A stretch of DNA of 64,000 nt from Acanthosepion pharaonis (taxonomy: Eukaryota; Mollusca; Cephalopoda; Sepiida; Sepiidae), in NCBI GenBank assembly GCA_903632075.3, contig CAHIKZ030000584.1:826001-890000 (forward strand), read 5' to 3'. The position numbers were made by a program, and so were the translations under genes. Below the pieces are notes generated by a model that was not told the origin of the DNA, made no database searches, and was given only the letters and a program-made list of their open reading frames with translations. Positions within the stretch are counted from its first letter, which is position 1. The number at the start of each line of letters is the position of its first letter. Below are positions 11,660-22,992 of this stretch, one piece after another.

Positions 11660-11970
11660 AAGTTACAACTGAAGAATTGATTCTCCAAACGAAGTTTAGA
11701 TGTGGTACAAGACTGAAAGTAGTGGTCACCCAGTAAGAATCGAACTCGATACTCAACTGTAATTGTTATAGCAAGAAAAGCTTGTTTACCATTACACTGC
11801 CTCGAGGTGCATAAATGGTTATTTTCTAAACGTAGCATAGTTGTGACACAAGGCTGAATGTATGGGACACCTAGTGAAGGTCGAAATCCCTTTTTTTTAA
11901 TCGTAACTGATCTGCAAGACAAGCTTGCTAAGCATCACACCACGCCGAGGTGCCCAAAGTTACAACTGAA
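11660..11970 (-). mobile_element. Dimeric tRNA-derived SINE with 14-bp target-site duplication
   Basis: Two head-to-tail copies of the SINE at 40.7 kb lie on the minus strand. Both begin with a tRNA-like head (GCACCTCGGCGTGGTGTGAT and GCACCTCGAGGCAGTGTAAT). Both end with a TTTCAG(C/T)CTTGT block and a GTTTAGAAAAT-type 3' end. The second unit keeps a B-box-like GAGTTCGATTC. The pair (about 11674-11956) is bracketed by perfect direct repeats AAGTTACAACTGAA at 11660-11673 and 11957-11970. Because the duplication encloses both copies, the dimer probably inserted as one retroposed unit. Confidence 0.9.
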
Positions 11971-12284
11971 ATATGCAGGGACGAGAATGACTTTTGATCA
12001 ATTTTTCCAAACTATTCTTGTTAGATATCGATATTGAGTATTTGTTAGTTTGATGAAAAGCAATAGCATCCGTTTACGTCTTTATTTAATACAAAAATCA
12101 ATAATGTATGTCCGTCTAGATGTTTATCAAAACTTGGGAAATATTTTTCCCTTCTTCGATTTTAATATTCCCCAAATTCTTTTCTTCATCTCGAACACAT
12201 TCTTTTAAAGATTTTACAAAACTTACGCTAAAATAAGTTCATATGAAAGAAGTTCAATGAAATTATTTTACTATTTATTTTAGT

Positions 12285-12322
<38 letters not shown>

Positions 12323-12724
12323 GGCTTTCTTTCTCCGACCGTTAAATGTATTGAAGAAAAGATTTCGATTTACGTCTTTTGTTAAATGATCGCTTTACAG
12401 TATTTCCATTTGCTTTTTATTTATCGCTTTTCGTATCTGTATATAAATAACACATACACTTAGCAATTAAATTTCGCTGAGAGAGCCAAAGGGACGTAAT
12501 GAAGTATAGTAGCTACCGACAGGGATATTGGGAAGGACGTACCGAATTCAAATTCCTGCTAAGTCTTTCTTTCTTTTCTTTTTTTAAATGAATTCACGCT
12601 AAGCAAGGTAATATAATCATGAAGCCGCAAGTTTCTGCTGGGGGTGAAAGATTATGAGACGACATACAAGGGTACATAAACCCAAATCCTAAACAGGTAA
12701 CATTGAATAAACCTCTACACCTTA
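11971..12724. other. Unclassified sequence with a (TC)n run
   Basis: Contains a perfect (TC)n run at about 12292-12319. No coding or TE signal recognised in the remainder. Confidence 0.35.
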
Positions 12725-13480
12725 AGTATCTGTCTATATTTCTGAGACGAGGTATTATGTACACTATTTACATTATTCGGACTATTGTCCTCATCTTTGT
12801 CGCTATATTTATTACAACGTTCCGACCCTTCAGTATCTGTCTATATTTCTGAGATGAGGTATTATGTACACTATTTACATTATTCGGACTATTGTCCTCA
12901 TCTTTGTCGCCATATTTATTACAATGTTACGGCCTTTCAGTATCTGTCTATATTTCTGAGATGAGGTATTATTTACACTATTTACATTATTCGGACTATT
13001 GTCCTCATCTTTGTCGCCATATTTATTACAAAGTTCCGGCCCTTCAGTATCTGTCTATATTTCTGAGATGAGGTATTATTTACACTATTTACATTATTCG
13101 GACTATTGTCCTCATCTTTGTCGCCATATTTATTACAAAGTTCCGGCCCTTCAGTATCTGTCTATATTCTCTGACATGAGATAATATGTACACTATTTAC
13201 ATTATTCGGACTATTTTTCTCATCTTTGTTGCCATATTTATTACAACGTTCCGGCATTTCAATATATGTCTATATTTCTGAGATGAGGTATTATGTACAC
13301 TATTTACATTATTCGGATTATTGTCCTCATTTTTTCTCCATATTTATTACATTTCGGCCATTGTACGCTCCGGCCTTCTTCAGGTTGTTGGAATGTCGAA
13401 ATGAACCCTTTATTTCGCTCACTGGGGTAGACTTTTCCACGTGCCGACTGGGACTCTACATTAATAAACCAGCTCATAGA
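12725..13480 (-). repeat. S1-derived satellite: six 107-bp tail units joined to one S1 body
   Basis: Successive TGTCTATATT starts at 12731, 12838, 12945, 13052, 13159 and 13267 give a period of 107-108 bp. Each monomer contains the S1 tail (CTCATCTCAGAAATATAGAC on the minus strand) and a GGCCGGAACGTTGT-like junction. The array ends at about 13345 in the S1 body (GGCCGAAAT, then GTACAATGGCC and CTGAAGAAGGCCGGAGCG on minus). The CATTTCGAC and CCCCAGTGAGCGAAAT blocks follow. Unlike the 2-kb array, the period is not a multiple of three, which argues against coding. Confidence 0.9.
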
Positions 13481-13574
13481 ATGGGTTAATCAGAAGAAAA
13501 ATCTTAAATGATTAAACAAAACGCCCACACGTCACCTGGAGAAATTCAGTTGTTAGGAGATTAAATTAATTTAT
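13481..13574. other. Spacer between S1 copies
   Basis: Nothing recognised. Confidence 0.3.
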
Positions 13575-13690
13575 ATCTAAATTTCTGTGATGATCACTTA
13601 TTATTTACACTATTTACATTCGGACTATTGCCGTCAGCTTTGTTTTTGTTATACAACGTTTTCGGCCGTTGTTCTTGACGACCTTAATAA
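13575..13690 (-). mobile_element. SINE S1 fragment
   Basis: On the minus strand it carries AACGGCCGAAAACGTTGTAT, then GACGGCAATAGTCCGAATG and the GTAAATAGTGTAAATAATAA tail. It is truncated before the tRNA-like head. Confidence 0.6.
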
Positions 13691-13989
13691 GACGTATATC
13701 GATTTGAGTAACCTACAGAGACTTCTGAACTGATCCCATTACTTTAGGCAAGTAAACTGTTATCGTTCCACTGCTCATGTCTATAGATAACTTCTAGATC
13801 TTATTTTAATTAAAACTGTTCACTTATTGCTCTCAGGTTCCCAGTAAGTGAAAGTACACACTACTCGATCTAGGGATTGAACTCACATACACTATGTCAC
13901 AAAATTCACGCTTTAATCCTGTAGGCAATTGTCCTATTTAGATTTAATAAAGTGTTCAGTTTAGAATATCCAGCAAGTTACACAGATCG

Positions 13990-14062
13990 ATATACACATG
14001 ATGAAGGCCAGAGGGCAAAGCGGCCGGACAACAACAGAGATGAGGACATTAATCCGAATCTG
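13990..14062 (+). mobile_element. SINE S1 fragment
   Basis: GATGAAGGCCAGAGGGCAAA, GCGGCCGGACAACAAC and GATGAGGACATTAATCCGAA follow the body-to-tail order of S1. This is a short, diverged copy in the opposite orientation to its neighbour at 13.6 kb. Confidence 0.55.
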
Positions 14063-14874
14063 CTTAGTGTAAAGAATCTTGTCGAGTAACATACATTTCA
14101 GTAATGTTTCTTTATTTTGCTCTCTTTTTGCTGTATAACTGTTACATTCGAAATCGTCTCTTAAGTGGAACAACAAACCAACTCAAACAATCAGCTAAAT
14201 AGGTTTACAAAAAGAAAGGAAGAAGTAATGATTCTTCCACTATAATTTATATTACTGAGATAGAAAACGAGAAAAAAAATTCCAAAAATTCCGATGACAG
14301 GTTCGTATTGAATAAATGAAATAAATAAGGTTTTATTATGTTTTATTTTTTATCGAATTTTTCAGGAAATCATTCACTTCCAATGGGGGGGGGGGTCCGT
14401 CAGTGTAATTCGATTACTCAACTGCGAATGCCGGTAATTTCCGTCAATGAAATTTGACAACTCAGCTGCAAATGATGGTAGTTTTTGTTGCAGTTAATAT
14501 GTTAATCGACGAAATAAGTACAAAAATAGACGCAACGAGAAGGAGACAGAGAAAAGGAAGAGAGAATTTCTTTGATGGTCGAGAGAAAATTCAGGAAAAT
14601 AGCGTATAATGTAAAAATATTCAGTTACAATATTTCAGTATAGACATGTATAAGTAAGAGATAGAGATGCATAAATACTTTTACAGTGTTAATCAGAATT
14701 TGAAGTATAAACATGAAGTGATAAAAATTAGTCAGTCCGGCTTATTACGCAAAAGCCGTAGAGATTATCAAAACACCTGAATTGTTTTGGAAAGCGTAGA
14801 ACTTTCGCATATCGTAGTTTATCCACATACACACATACACATATTTATATACACATACATACATACATACTTGC
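14063..14874. other. Unclassified sequence
   Basis: Includes a run of about ten G at 14385-14394, unusual in this AT-rich window. No coding signal recognised. Confidence 0.3.
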
Positions 14875-14908
<34 letters not shown>

Positions 14909-15178
14909 GTATATATATATGAATGCATGTTTCATTAAATGGTATAGACAAGTTTTGTCTATTTTAAGCAAGATCCTTTCATATTGTCTGAAAATGGCTT
15001 GTGTAAGCCGAAAGCTTAGATTGGATTTAAACATGTATCAATATAGTGTTTTCCATTTGTCTTTCAATGATAATGTAATTAAGCTTATCAGACAATATGA
15101 AAGGAACTTGCTTAAGATAAATAGACAAAACTTGTTTATATTATTTACTGAAACATTCACTAATGAAAAATTGCTGCC

Positions 15179-15220
<42 letters not shown>
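14875..15220. mobile_element. Palindromic element with (TA)n at both outer ends
   Basis: The left arm (about 14920-14990) reads CATGTTTCATTAAATGGTAT, AGACAAGTTTTGTCTAT, TTAAGCAAGATCCTTTC and ATATTGTCTGA. The right arm (about 15085-15175) gives the same blocks in reverse complement. Each arm runs outward into a (TA)n array (14875-14920 and 15184-15220). The left inner edge has CTGAAAATGGCTTGTGTAAG then CCGAAAGC, a hammerhead-like core with a perfect GGCTT/AAGCC stem II but with the G8 position changed. The arms match single arms next to (TA)n at 15.95 kb and 29.5 kb, so this is a dispersed family. Confidence 0.75.
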
Positions 15221-15224
<4 letters not shown>

Positions 15225-15384
15225 GAAATATAAACAAGCAGCTCCCAAAAGAATCTACATAAGATTGCAAGGGAAAAAGATAGACGAAATTGTAAAAATG
15301 TCTGATGGTAAAAGAGGCTGATGTTTGCGTGAAGGCCCATGCAGCTTGTAATCGTAGTCGGTCACCGCAACATTTAAAATTTGA

Positions 15385-15520
<136 letters not shown>

Positions 15521-15841
15521 AAGGAAGAAAGAAAATGTGTGTGTAGTAGCTTATTGCGACAGGAATCCCTTTATAATGCATGCGCAATAAAAAAAAAGTT
15601 TCTATTGAAGATTTCTTGTATAGAATTATTCAGAATGATTGTGTGTAGAAACTGACAAAATAATTGTTTGTTCTGATCATTTTAAGATAAGTCATTTCCT
15701 TGGATTATTGCTAAACGTTGGTAAATTGTTGTGTGGTCGATGTTTAATTCACGAAAATTCACGGAAATGGACATTATGTTATGCTCATCTCCCAAAGATT
15801 TTGGTCTATATAATTCCTCCAATTTTGTTTTCGCATTTTGT

Positions 15842-15874
15842 ACACACACACGCGCGCGCTCTCTCTCACACACA

Positions 15875-15951
<77 letters not shown>

Positions 15952-15985
15952 TCATTCAAATATGTTTCATTAAATAATATAAGCA
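15842..15985. repeat. (CA/CG/CT)-(TA)n array plus arm of the palindromic family
   Basis: A CA-rich start leads into (TA)n (about 15879-15948). This is followed by TCTTCATTCAAATATGTTTC then ATTAAATAATATAAGC, which matches the outer arm of the element at 14.9-15.2 kb. Confidence 0.8.
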
Positions 15986-16559
15986 TATTGCGTCTACTTA
16001 TTTTTTTATAATAATCCATGCCTGTTGTCTAATCAGTTACTTGATATAAAGATGGAATTCATCAAGGAAGTCATCGTAGTTTTTTACTCCAAGTACTTTC
16101 GATCGTCTCTATGAACATCTTCAGGAGTAAATTGCAAAGACTAACTGCGATAAAATCTGCATTCCTTTCTGACAAACACGCTTTGTCATAGTTGTTTTAG
16201 AATTTTAAATTATCCATTGCAGTTATGGAATTTTGGTAAAACAAGCGTTTCAATTTAAGGGAGCTGAGCCTAACTCGGTAGAAATAAAAAATGTTATTTA
16301 ATATTATATGCACTTAACATGTTGTTGCTATATTCGCAATAAATTTTCGTTGAGTGTTGGTTCGTCGATTTTCATATACAGTCCCTCGAGAATGTGATGA
16401 TGTAAGAAAAAAATCGCGTTGGGATATATGAAGATAAATGGGTACCATAGATCAAATTACATTTACTCTTTCTCTGATGAAAATGTAATAAAAGTAAAAA
16501 CATTTTAAATTGATAAACGTTTCCTCTTTGTCCTTTAAATTATCATTCAGTCACACTCC
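15986..16559. other. Unclassified sequence
   Basis: No coding or repeat signal recognised. Confidence 0.3.
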
Positions 16560-17109
16560 GATCCATTTTTCTTTTTATCTGACTTTCAGGATGTTTTCCA
16601 TTGTCTCTCTCTTCCTATCTTCAGTCCGTGAGTATCAAATTCTCTAGGCTCTCTTACCTCATTAAGTGCCCCGGAATCGTCAGCTGCCTCTACCTCATGT
16701 TAATTATAAGCGTCCTCCTTGTTTGCATCCTCTCTAAGACCTCATCGTTGCTCATACGCTAGGTTCATATCCTTATCATCCTTCTGTAGAACCGCATCTC
16801 TGCTGACTCGGCTCTCTTCTTAATCTTTAATCATTCGCTGCGGTAAAGAAGGACAGATGTTACGTAATAGTTCAGTATTCTTTTCTTTGTCACAAAAGAA
16901 ATCCTCCAGTCTCGGAATACTCTGCCCATCTTTTGGAATGTGACCTTGGCCATCACAATACCTCTACGGCTCTCAGTGTCGCATTTAACGTCCTCTGTCA
17001 AGACGATTCCCAAATATTTAAACTTCCTCGTCTGCTTGATTCTAGTGTCCCCGACCGGCAAACCGCATTTCGGGGTCTTCATCTTACTGATGACCATGTA
17101 TTCTGTCTT

Positions 17110-17111
<2 letters not shown>
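16560..17111 (-). pseudogene. LINE RT C-terminal fragment (family A), ends at (TA)n
   Basis: This is the best preserved family A copy in the window. On the minus strand: MKTPKCGLPVGDTRIKQTRK, FKYLGIVLTEDVKCDTESRR, KVTFQKMGRVFRDWRIS, FVTKKRILNYYVTSVLLYRS. These are the hallmark blocks of the thumb and post-RT region. Stops and frameshifts follow, but EMRFYRRMIRI is still readable. The 5' end of the copy coincides exactly with the start of the (TA)n array at 17112, so upstream RT is missing. Non-functional. Confidence 0.8.

Positions 17112-17167
<56 letters not shown>
17112..17167. repeat. (TA)n microsatellite
   Basis: Perfect TA run located at the 5' truncation point of the adjacent LINE fragment. 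Confidence 0.95.
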
Positions 17168-17170
<3 letters not shown>

Positions 17171-17255
17171 TTACAATTGGAATTAAGATACCATTAGTTA
17201 ATGACCATTTTCATCTGCGAATTATAATTTTAGCTTCGCAGGATTTTTCAAACTG

Positions 17256-17387
17256 TTTATGGTATCAATTTTTTTATGAGACATTATCGTTGCTCACATA
17301 TTGGGTCCATTAAATCATTAGCATCCTTCTGCAGAACCACATCTCTGTCGCCTCGAGTCTCTTCTTCATCTTTTGAAATCGTCCAAC

Positions 17388-17390
<3 letters not shown>
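17256..17390 (-). pseudogene. Short LINE fragment (family A), ends at (TA)n
   Basis: On the minus strand the sequence after (TA)n reads GACGATTTCAAAAGATGAAG, then AAGAGACTCGAGGCGACAGA, then GATGTGGTTCTGCAGAAGGA. This is equivalent to KRLEATEMWFYRR of family A, so it covers the region just before the C-terminus. It is again cut off at a TA array. Confidence 0.65.

Positions 17391-17448
<58 letters not shown>
17391..17448. repeat. (TA)n microsatellite
   Basis: Perfect TA run, again at a LINE truncation point. Confidence 0.95.
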
Positions 17449-17451
<3 letters not shown>

Positions 17452-17578
17452 AAGGAAGAGGTTATAGTAGTTTCAACGAGAGAAAAGTGTCTATATTAAA
17501 AAGAAGAGAGAAACCGCAAACGTTTTTGGTTGTAATGTGGATTTTTTTTTTAAATTATTATGCTTCATTTTCCATAAT

Positions 17579-17623
17579 CTTGCTACACGTGTTTCTGGTC
17601 TCGCGGCCATCATCAGGCAAAGG
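17579..17623 (-). ncRNA. Candidate hammerhead ribozyme, dimeric short-stem-III type
   Basis: Read on the minus strand, all parts of a type I hammerhead are present in order. Stem I 5' strand UUUGC (17621-17617). Core CUGAUGA (17616-17610). Stem II UGG/CCA (17609-17607 with 17598-17596) and an 8-nt loop. GAAA (17595-17592). A self-complementary ACACGUGU (17592-17585) serves as stem III between two RNAs. Then GUA, with predicted cleavage after A (17584). Stem I 3' strand GCAAG (17583-17579) pairs with UUUGC. Short stem III hammerheads acting as dimers are known from Penelope-like elements and retrozymes. Activity is not shown by sequence alone. No coding part of a host element is visible nearby. 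Confidence 0.65.
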
Positions 17624-17959
17624 GTGGTGAATTCCAGATTTTATAAAAATTAATTAATTTTTTCCTTTATGTTTTTCGATGCTAAATATTGTCGATATGA
17701 GACATTCTATTTTTCTGTGTTAGTGACCAAAATATCTTTCTTGAACTGACAGTGAAGATTTCTGCGTGAAGATTTATAAAACAATTAAGATTGGTCAGAA
17801 GAAATGGAGTAGTTATCGGCATTCTTATCTTTTAATGATGCCTGTGTATTTTTAGATCTATTTCCAATTCCGTGTGTTTCTGTTAGCATGAGTGCATATA
17901 TATGTATATCCCCTCTCCCTACATAGACATTGTTTTACTACGAGGAATCAGTGAACTCA
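17624..17959. other. Unclassified flank of the hammerhead-like motif
   Basis: AT-rich; may be the 5' part of a non-autonomous element carrying the ribozyme, but no boundary is visible. Confidence 0.3.
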
Positions 17960-18192
17960 TCTGTACACACACACAAATATACACAAGCATACACACGTAC
18001 AGAAGCACACACATACCGTCCCATTACAAGGAATCAGTACATACACACTCATACACACATACGTACAGACACATACTTACCAAGTTACATGGTTATATAT
18101 AGAGACACGCACAGAAATACGTACATGTTCATATATATCTCTACATACATATGCACACATATGCAAGATATACAGCGTTTTTATGTCTTCTT

Positions 18193-18255
<63 letters not shown>

Positions 18256-18340
18256 AGTACACACATATACATGCATACGTCACCCCACGTGCACAACCTT
18301 AAACACACGTATACATATATATATATATATATATATATGA
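17960..18340. repeat. Interrupted CA/ACAT-rich and (TA)n arrays
   Basis: Imperfect CACACA and ACATAC runs with (CA)n-(TA)n at about 18194-18254 and (TA)n at about 18311-18338. Confidence 0.85.
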
Positions 18341-18443
18341 TCAATTTTTTGTGAGGTGCACTGTTTTTCCTGATAATATGTGTCGTATTAAGAAGCCTTT
18401 TTATCATGTTTATTGTTTCTTTATACGCAGACATGCACACACA

Positions 18444-18445
<2 letters not shown>

Positions 18446-18517
<72 letters not shown>
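18446..18517. repeat. (ATCT)n-(TA)n microsatellite
   Basis: About ten ATCT units passing into (TA)n. Confidence 0.95.
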
Positions 18518-18518
<1 letters not shown>

Positions 18519-19395
18519 GTGTCTGCCTGTTTGTGTGTATGCTATTTATGCACGGGCACATTTCTCAACCGTTGAAAGTTTACCAATAAGGGTCACGACC
18601 AAATCTTCAATCACCAGGACCCCCGGGTTTTGCAGAAAAATCGATAAAACTGACGTTGGGTACGATTTTTTGCAAGAACCAATGCAAAGTTACATGCGAA
18701 AAATTTCTTACTGGACGATCTGATGTTCTTTACACATAATGCAAACATAGTTCAGGTTTATGTAGTGCGTTTCATAGTTTTCCTGAGACAGTGGCAAAGA
18801 TTGCAAAAAATATGTGAAACATTCGGGTTTTTCGTACTAACTAAGATAAAAATATTAATACTCTTTTTTCATTTTTTATACAATACTCTTTAAAAATGTC
18901 GCAAAAAAATTAACAGCGTGCAAAAAATAAGATAACGTTTCCCCGCGTATAATGAAAAACTAGGAATAAATCCATTTTCCAGGCATCCGTTGACTTCCAA
19001 ATTTACCATGGAAATTACACATGACACACAAATTTTCTTGCGTGAAGTTTTGGTTTAGATTATTTTCAGTTAAGAGGACGAAAGCTGCAACAAACTATGC
19101 CCAAAATTGGCTTTTGCCAATTAGCCAATAGTTTCTTCATGTGATTCCGCCCTAAATTGGTATTCAAAAATTCTTTGATGGAAAGAGTGTTAGGGGAGAA
19201 TTATTGAAGCGTTAAAAGGGAAAAAAAATACCGAAGAGCCTCTTGTTACCCCACGCTTTTCAGTAAATATGAGAAGAAGAACACTTGCGAAGGACATACC
19301 AATGGATGAAGCATGCAAGCCGGGAGATATGTCTCGACAGTGGGTGCGGGTATACAGGAGTGTGGTTATACAATTGCAGCCAGGTACATCAGCTA
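18518..19395. other. Unclassified sequence
   Basis: No coding domain. One open frame before the (TA)n at 19.4 kb (MRRRTLAKDIPMDEACKPGD) has normal composition but no recognisable motif. Confidence 0.3.
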
Positions 19396-19462
<67 letters not shown>

Positions 19463-19491
19463 TGCATGAAATAACTTCATTGGAGGTCGAT

Positions 19492-19547
<56 letters not shown>

Positions 19548-19614
19548 ATATAACTTATATATAATATAATATAATATATTTATGTGTGTTTGTGTGTGTG
19601 TGTGTGTGTGTGTA
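19396..19614. repeat. (TA)n and (TG)n cluster
   Basis: (TA)n at about 19398-19460, degenerate TA/ATA at 19495-19580, (TG)n at 19583-19614. Confidence 0.95.
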
Positions 19615-19979
19615 TTATAGTCGTTCATTGTGGTCTGTTGGTTTTTAAATCTGGCGTCTCTAAATAGATATTATGTGTACTAGCTCGTGAATATGACATG
19701 CTATTAATCAAAGAAAGAAAAATATTGCGTGGGAATGGTTTGAGTTCTTTCCTTTTATATTGCTACCTACAATGCCATCTAGCGACGCTTTTCGTGGCCG
19801 AAGATTACTGTAACCCCAATCTGAAATATAACGAATGACAAAAAACCTGTTGGTTGATTATTTCCTATTAATAATTTGAAGTAAGAATCCAAATAAACCC
19901 CAGATTCCAACTGCTGGCTTTTAATGTCTAGAACTGAACATTTGAAAAACAACCACAACGGCAACTTCATGGATTTCAT
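19615..19979. other. Unclassified sequence
   Basis: Nothing recognised. Confidence 0.3.
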
Positions 19980-20410
19980 TTTCCATTCCTTTGTTTTGGA
20001 GCTGAAATATGAAAAATAGTATACTAATAATTATAGAAAAAAGTAGTGTGATAATATAAGAGAGACTGAAGTGAAAGAGAGATAGTAGTGTAGCGTGTTG
20101 CTGTCTATAAAAATAGAGAAAGAGATTGAAAGAGACGAGATAATCGAAGGTCAGATGTGAAGAACGGGAAGAGGAATTGGTATACAGAATTAAGAAGAAT
20201 TTATGATTCAGTTTAAGAGAAATATTTGGAAAAAGACGAAAGAATTCAAGCGGAATTTTAAACAATGCACATTTAAAGTGGAATATAAAGATATAAAGAA
20301 TTTTATAGAAAGAGAAAGAGAGGAAGCTAAATGCGATGAGTAGAGAAAAGAGACAAGAAAGGAAAAATATGGAGGAAAGCAAATGAAGACATTCTTTATA
20401 TTAAACATTT
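19980..20410. other. Purine-rich block on the plus strand
   Basis: Around 400 bp dominated by A and G on the plus strand (GAAGTGAAAGAGAGATAG-like), so the minus strand appears as a false F/S/L-rich frame. No tandem period is obvious. Confidence 0.5.
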
Positions 20411-20904
20411 TGTTGTTTTCTAGACGAGAAGGTAAATCAAACTAGATCCGATTTGAAAACCGAATCGAAGGGCCCGGACAAGAGCTCATGTTCTTTAAGG
20501 AGGCAATGTATGTAGATTCAGGGACTTAATTAAATAACTCTTGCATTTCGGAACGATGCGTAAAGATATAACAAAATTGTAAGTAGTATATTTACGCGTG
20601 CAGACTGCGGAGTGGGTGGGTGTAAACACTTAACTTAAAGCCGAGATGATATCGAATAACAGTAGTAAAGATGATTGAATCGAGATACAGAACAAATAAA
20701 TAACTGAATTTTATAATATGTACGAAAAATCAGTCTAGATAAATTTAACAAACGTATAGTTGGGTTTGAAGATTGTTAAATTGAGCTTGTCAAAATCGTC
20801 TTAACCTGTGCAGAGTTTAATAGCATGCATTCGAATGCCTGCAATGGATTGCATCATTAATCAAAATGGTTATTAAATGAATTTTTTTGTGATTCTTCTA
20901 CCGA
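20411..20904. other. Unclassified sequence
   Basis: Nothing recognised. Confidence 0.3.
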
Positions 20905-21071
20905 TATACTATCTATCTATGTATCTATCTATCTATGTATCGATCTATCTATGACCATTTCTACAAGAAGGACAGGGCGAAATTAAAGTGTATCGTTGTT
21001 CGATTTTTTTTTTTTTTGCATAATCTATCTATTCATCCATCAATCTATTCTTATAATCAATTAGTCTCTCT

Positions 21072-21120
<49 letters not shown>
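20905..21120. repeat. (ATCT)n and (TA)n arrays
   Basis: ATCT/GTAT units at about 20911-20952 and (TA)n at about 21074-21119. Confidence 0.9.
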
Positions 21121-21128
<8 letters not shown>

Positions 21129-22958
21129 AGAAGAGTGAGAGATTGATACTTCAACTACTTCCATGAAAAAAAGACTATACCCTGCTGAATAAAGTACACT
21201 AAAATGATAAAAATATTTTATCAACGAAATTTTTACTTTATTGTTAAAAGGAAAGACCAAAGTATATCTTATTTCATTAATCCTTTCTATCATCTTCGAA
21301 GTTTTGGTTAAATATCTTATTTTTCTTGCATCACTTGGAGGAGTAGAGTAAAGATTAGTATAGTATTTTTGTTTCTTTTTTTTGCAGTAAAAGCACATTT
21401 ATTGGAAATACTTTCAAAAGCCCAAAAATTGACGGATGCTAATGAAATTTTCAGGAGTTATTCCCAAATAAATGAAATTAGTTTTGAAACTGTTTCTTTT
21501 TTTAGAAGATCTTGAAAGAATTTTTTTCTTTACATCTGTTTACACCCCCTTTTATTAATTTTATGAAATTTCGAATAATTAAATGTCACTCCTTCATATT
21601 TATATTAGCTAAAAGCAGAATTCTTTGGAGAATTATTCGTTGAATAATAAATTTTTACAAGAATTGTTTTCATTTAAAAGATATAATTTCAATAACTTAA
21701 AATTCTGTATTAATTTCACACTTTTAGATTATATTATGATTGCGTAAACCTATATTTACTAATCATTAACGGAAAAGCATATTAAATATAAACAAACACC
21801 GGTACTTTACAAATAATATTGATTATTTTTGTACGCCTATAAACGTGCAGATTTTTCGATGTACGGTCGACCATACACATCATTATCATTAAACAACCGC
21901 GATAACAATAGTATATTTAAAGGCAAAATTTTCAAAAATCCAATAAAACATTAGATTACGGGGAATGTTTTCCAAAATTGTAAGGTTACTGTGTACTTAA
22001 AATAATATAAAAAGCCGCTTACGTCATTTTCTTCAATTATCTTTTACAGATCAATTCGCCATAGAATAACTTTAAATCTTTCATCATCAATTCAGCACGC
22101 CAATTACAACTACACTCGGATTAAATATGCATTTCTGTGATATTTCAAACTTAAAGTAAATATTATTTGTTTCAAATCACATTAACTATACTTTATATCA
22201 GAGAGTATCCGGCAAAGTTTCAGATATTTTTGGAACATTATTTTAATAAAAAGAATTTCATTGCGATGCAAGGCGACAAAAAATGTCGATAACCACCTAT
22301 TTTAGCAAAAAAGTAAAAACTCTTTCCAGTCAATTTAAATTAGTTTTGAAATACAGCAATGTGTTTTGCTTATTTGAAATATTAAATTTAATGTATTGGG
22401 TCTTAGTGCCATTATCGCCTTGCTTGGGTGAAATGATTTTTTTAAATATAGAAGAAATCTGTACTAGGTAAAAAGCGATAAATATTGTCTCGAAGAGACT
22501 CAAAATTATTAAACCTGATTCTGTTCAGGTTCAGTCAAACGCCTTCACACCTTTCATTCTATCGGATTCGCAGTAACATCATTATGCTACAAGAAACATA
22601 ATTGTCTGTTCGATGTGAGCTAAGATTTTATCAAGAAAATTGATTATGCAAATCGTAATTTGTGTAAATTCAACATAACATGTAAGAGTGTTCCTCATGC
22701 ACTCATTCTTGTACTGATCTGTATTTATATTCCATTTGGTTGCAATTTTACATTGAAACGGAAAGTAAATCTTGAGATTTAAAAAGTTTTTTTTTTCTTT
22801 TAGAGCAGAAGCCAACCGATGTTTTGAACCCTTGTAACGTGTCGGATATGACAAAGTGAGGATGTTAATTCACATGCATTCCGAAATTTTAATGACATGT
22901 CTTAATTTAATAAATTGGAATTGAGAGACGGTGGGAATTTAAAATAAATCTTTTCCTG

Positions 22959-22992
<34 letters not shown>

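Noticed and set aside
19921..20408. F/L/S-rich membrane-like open frames on the minus strand
   Set aside because: They are the complement of a purine-rich block; no signal or domain pattern and two overlapping frames look equally open.
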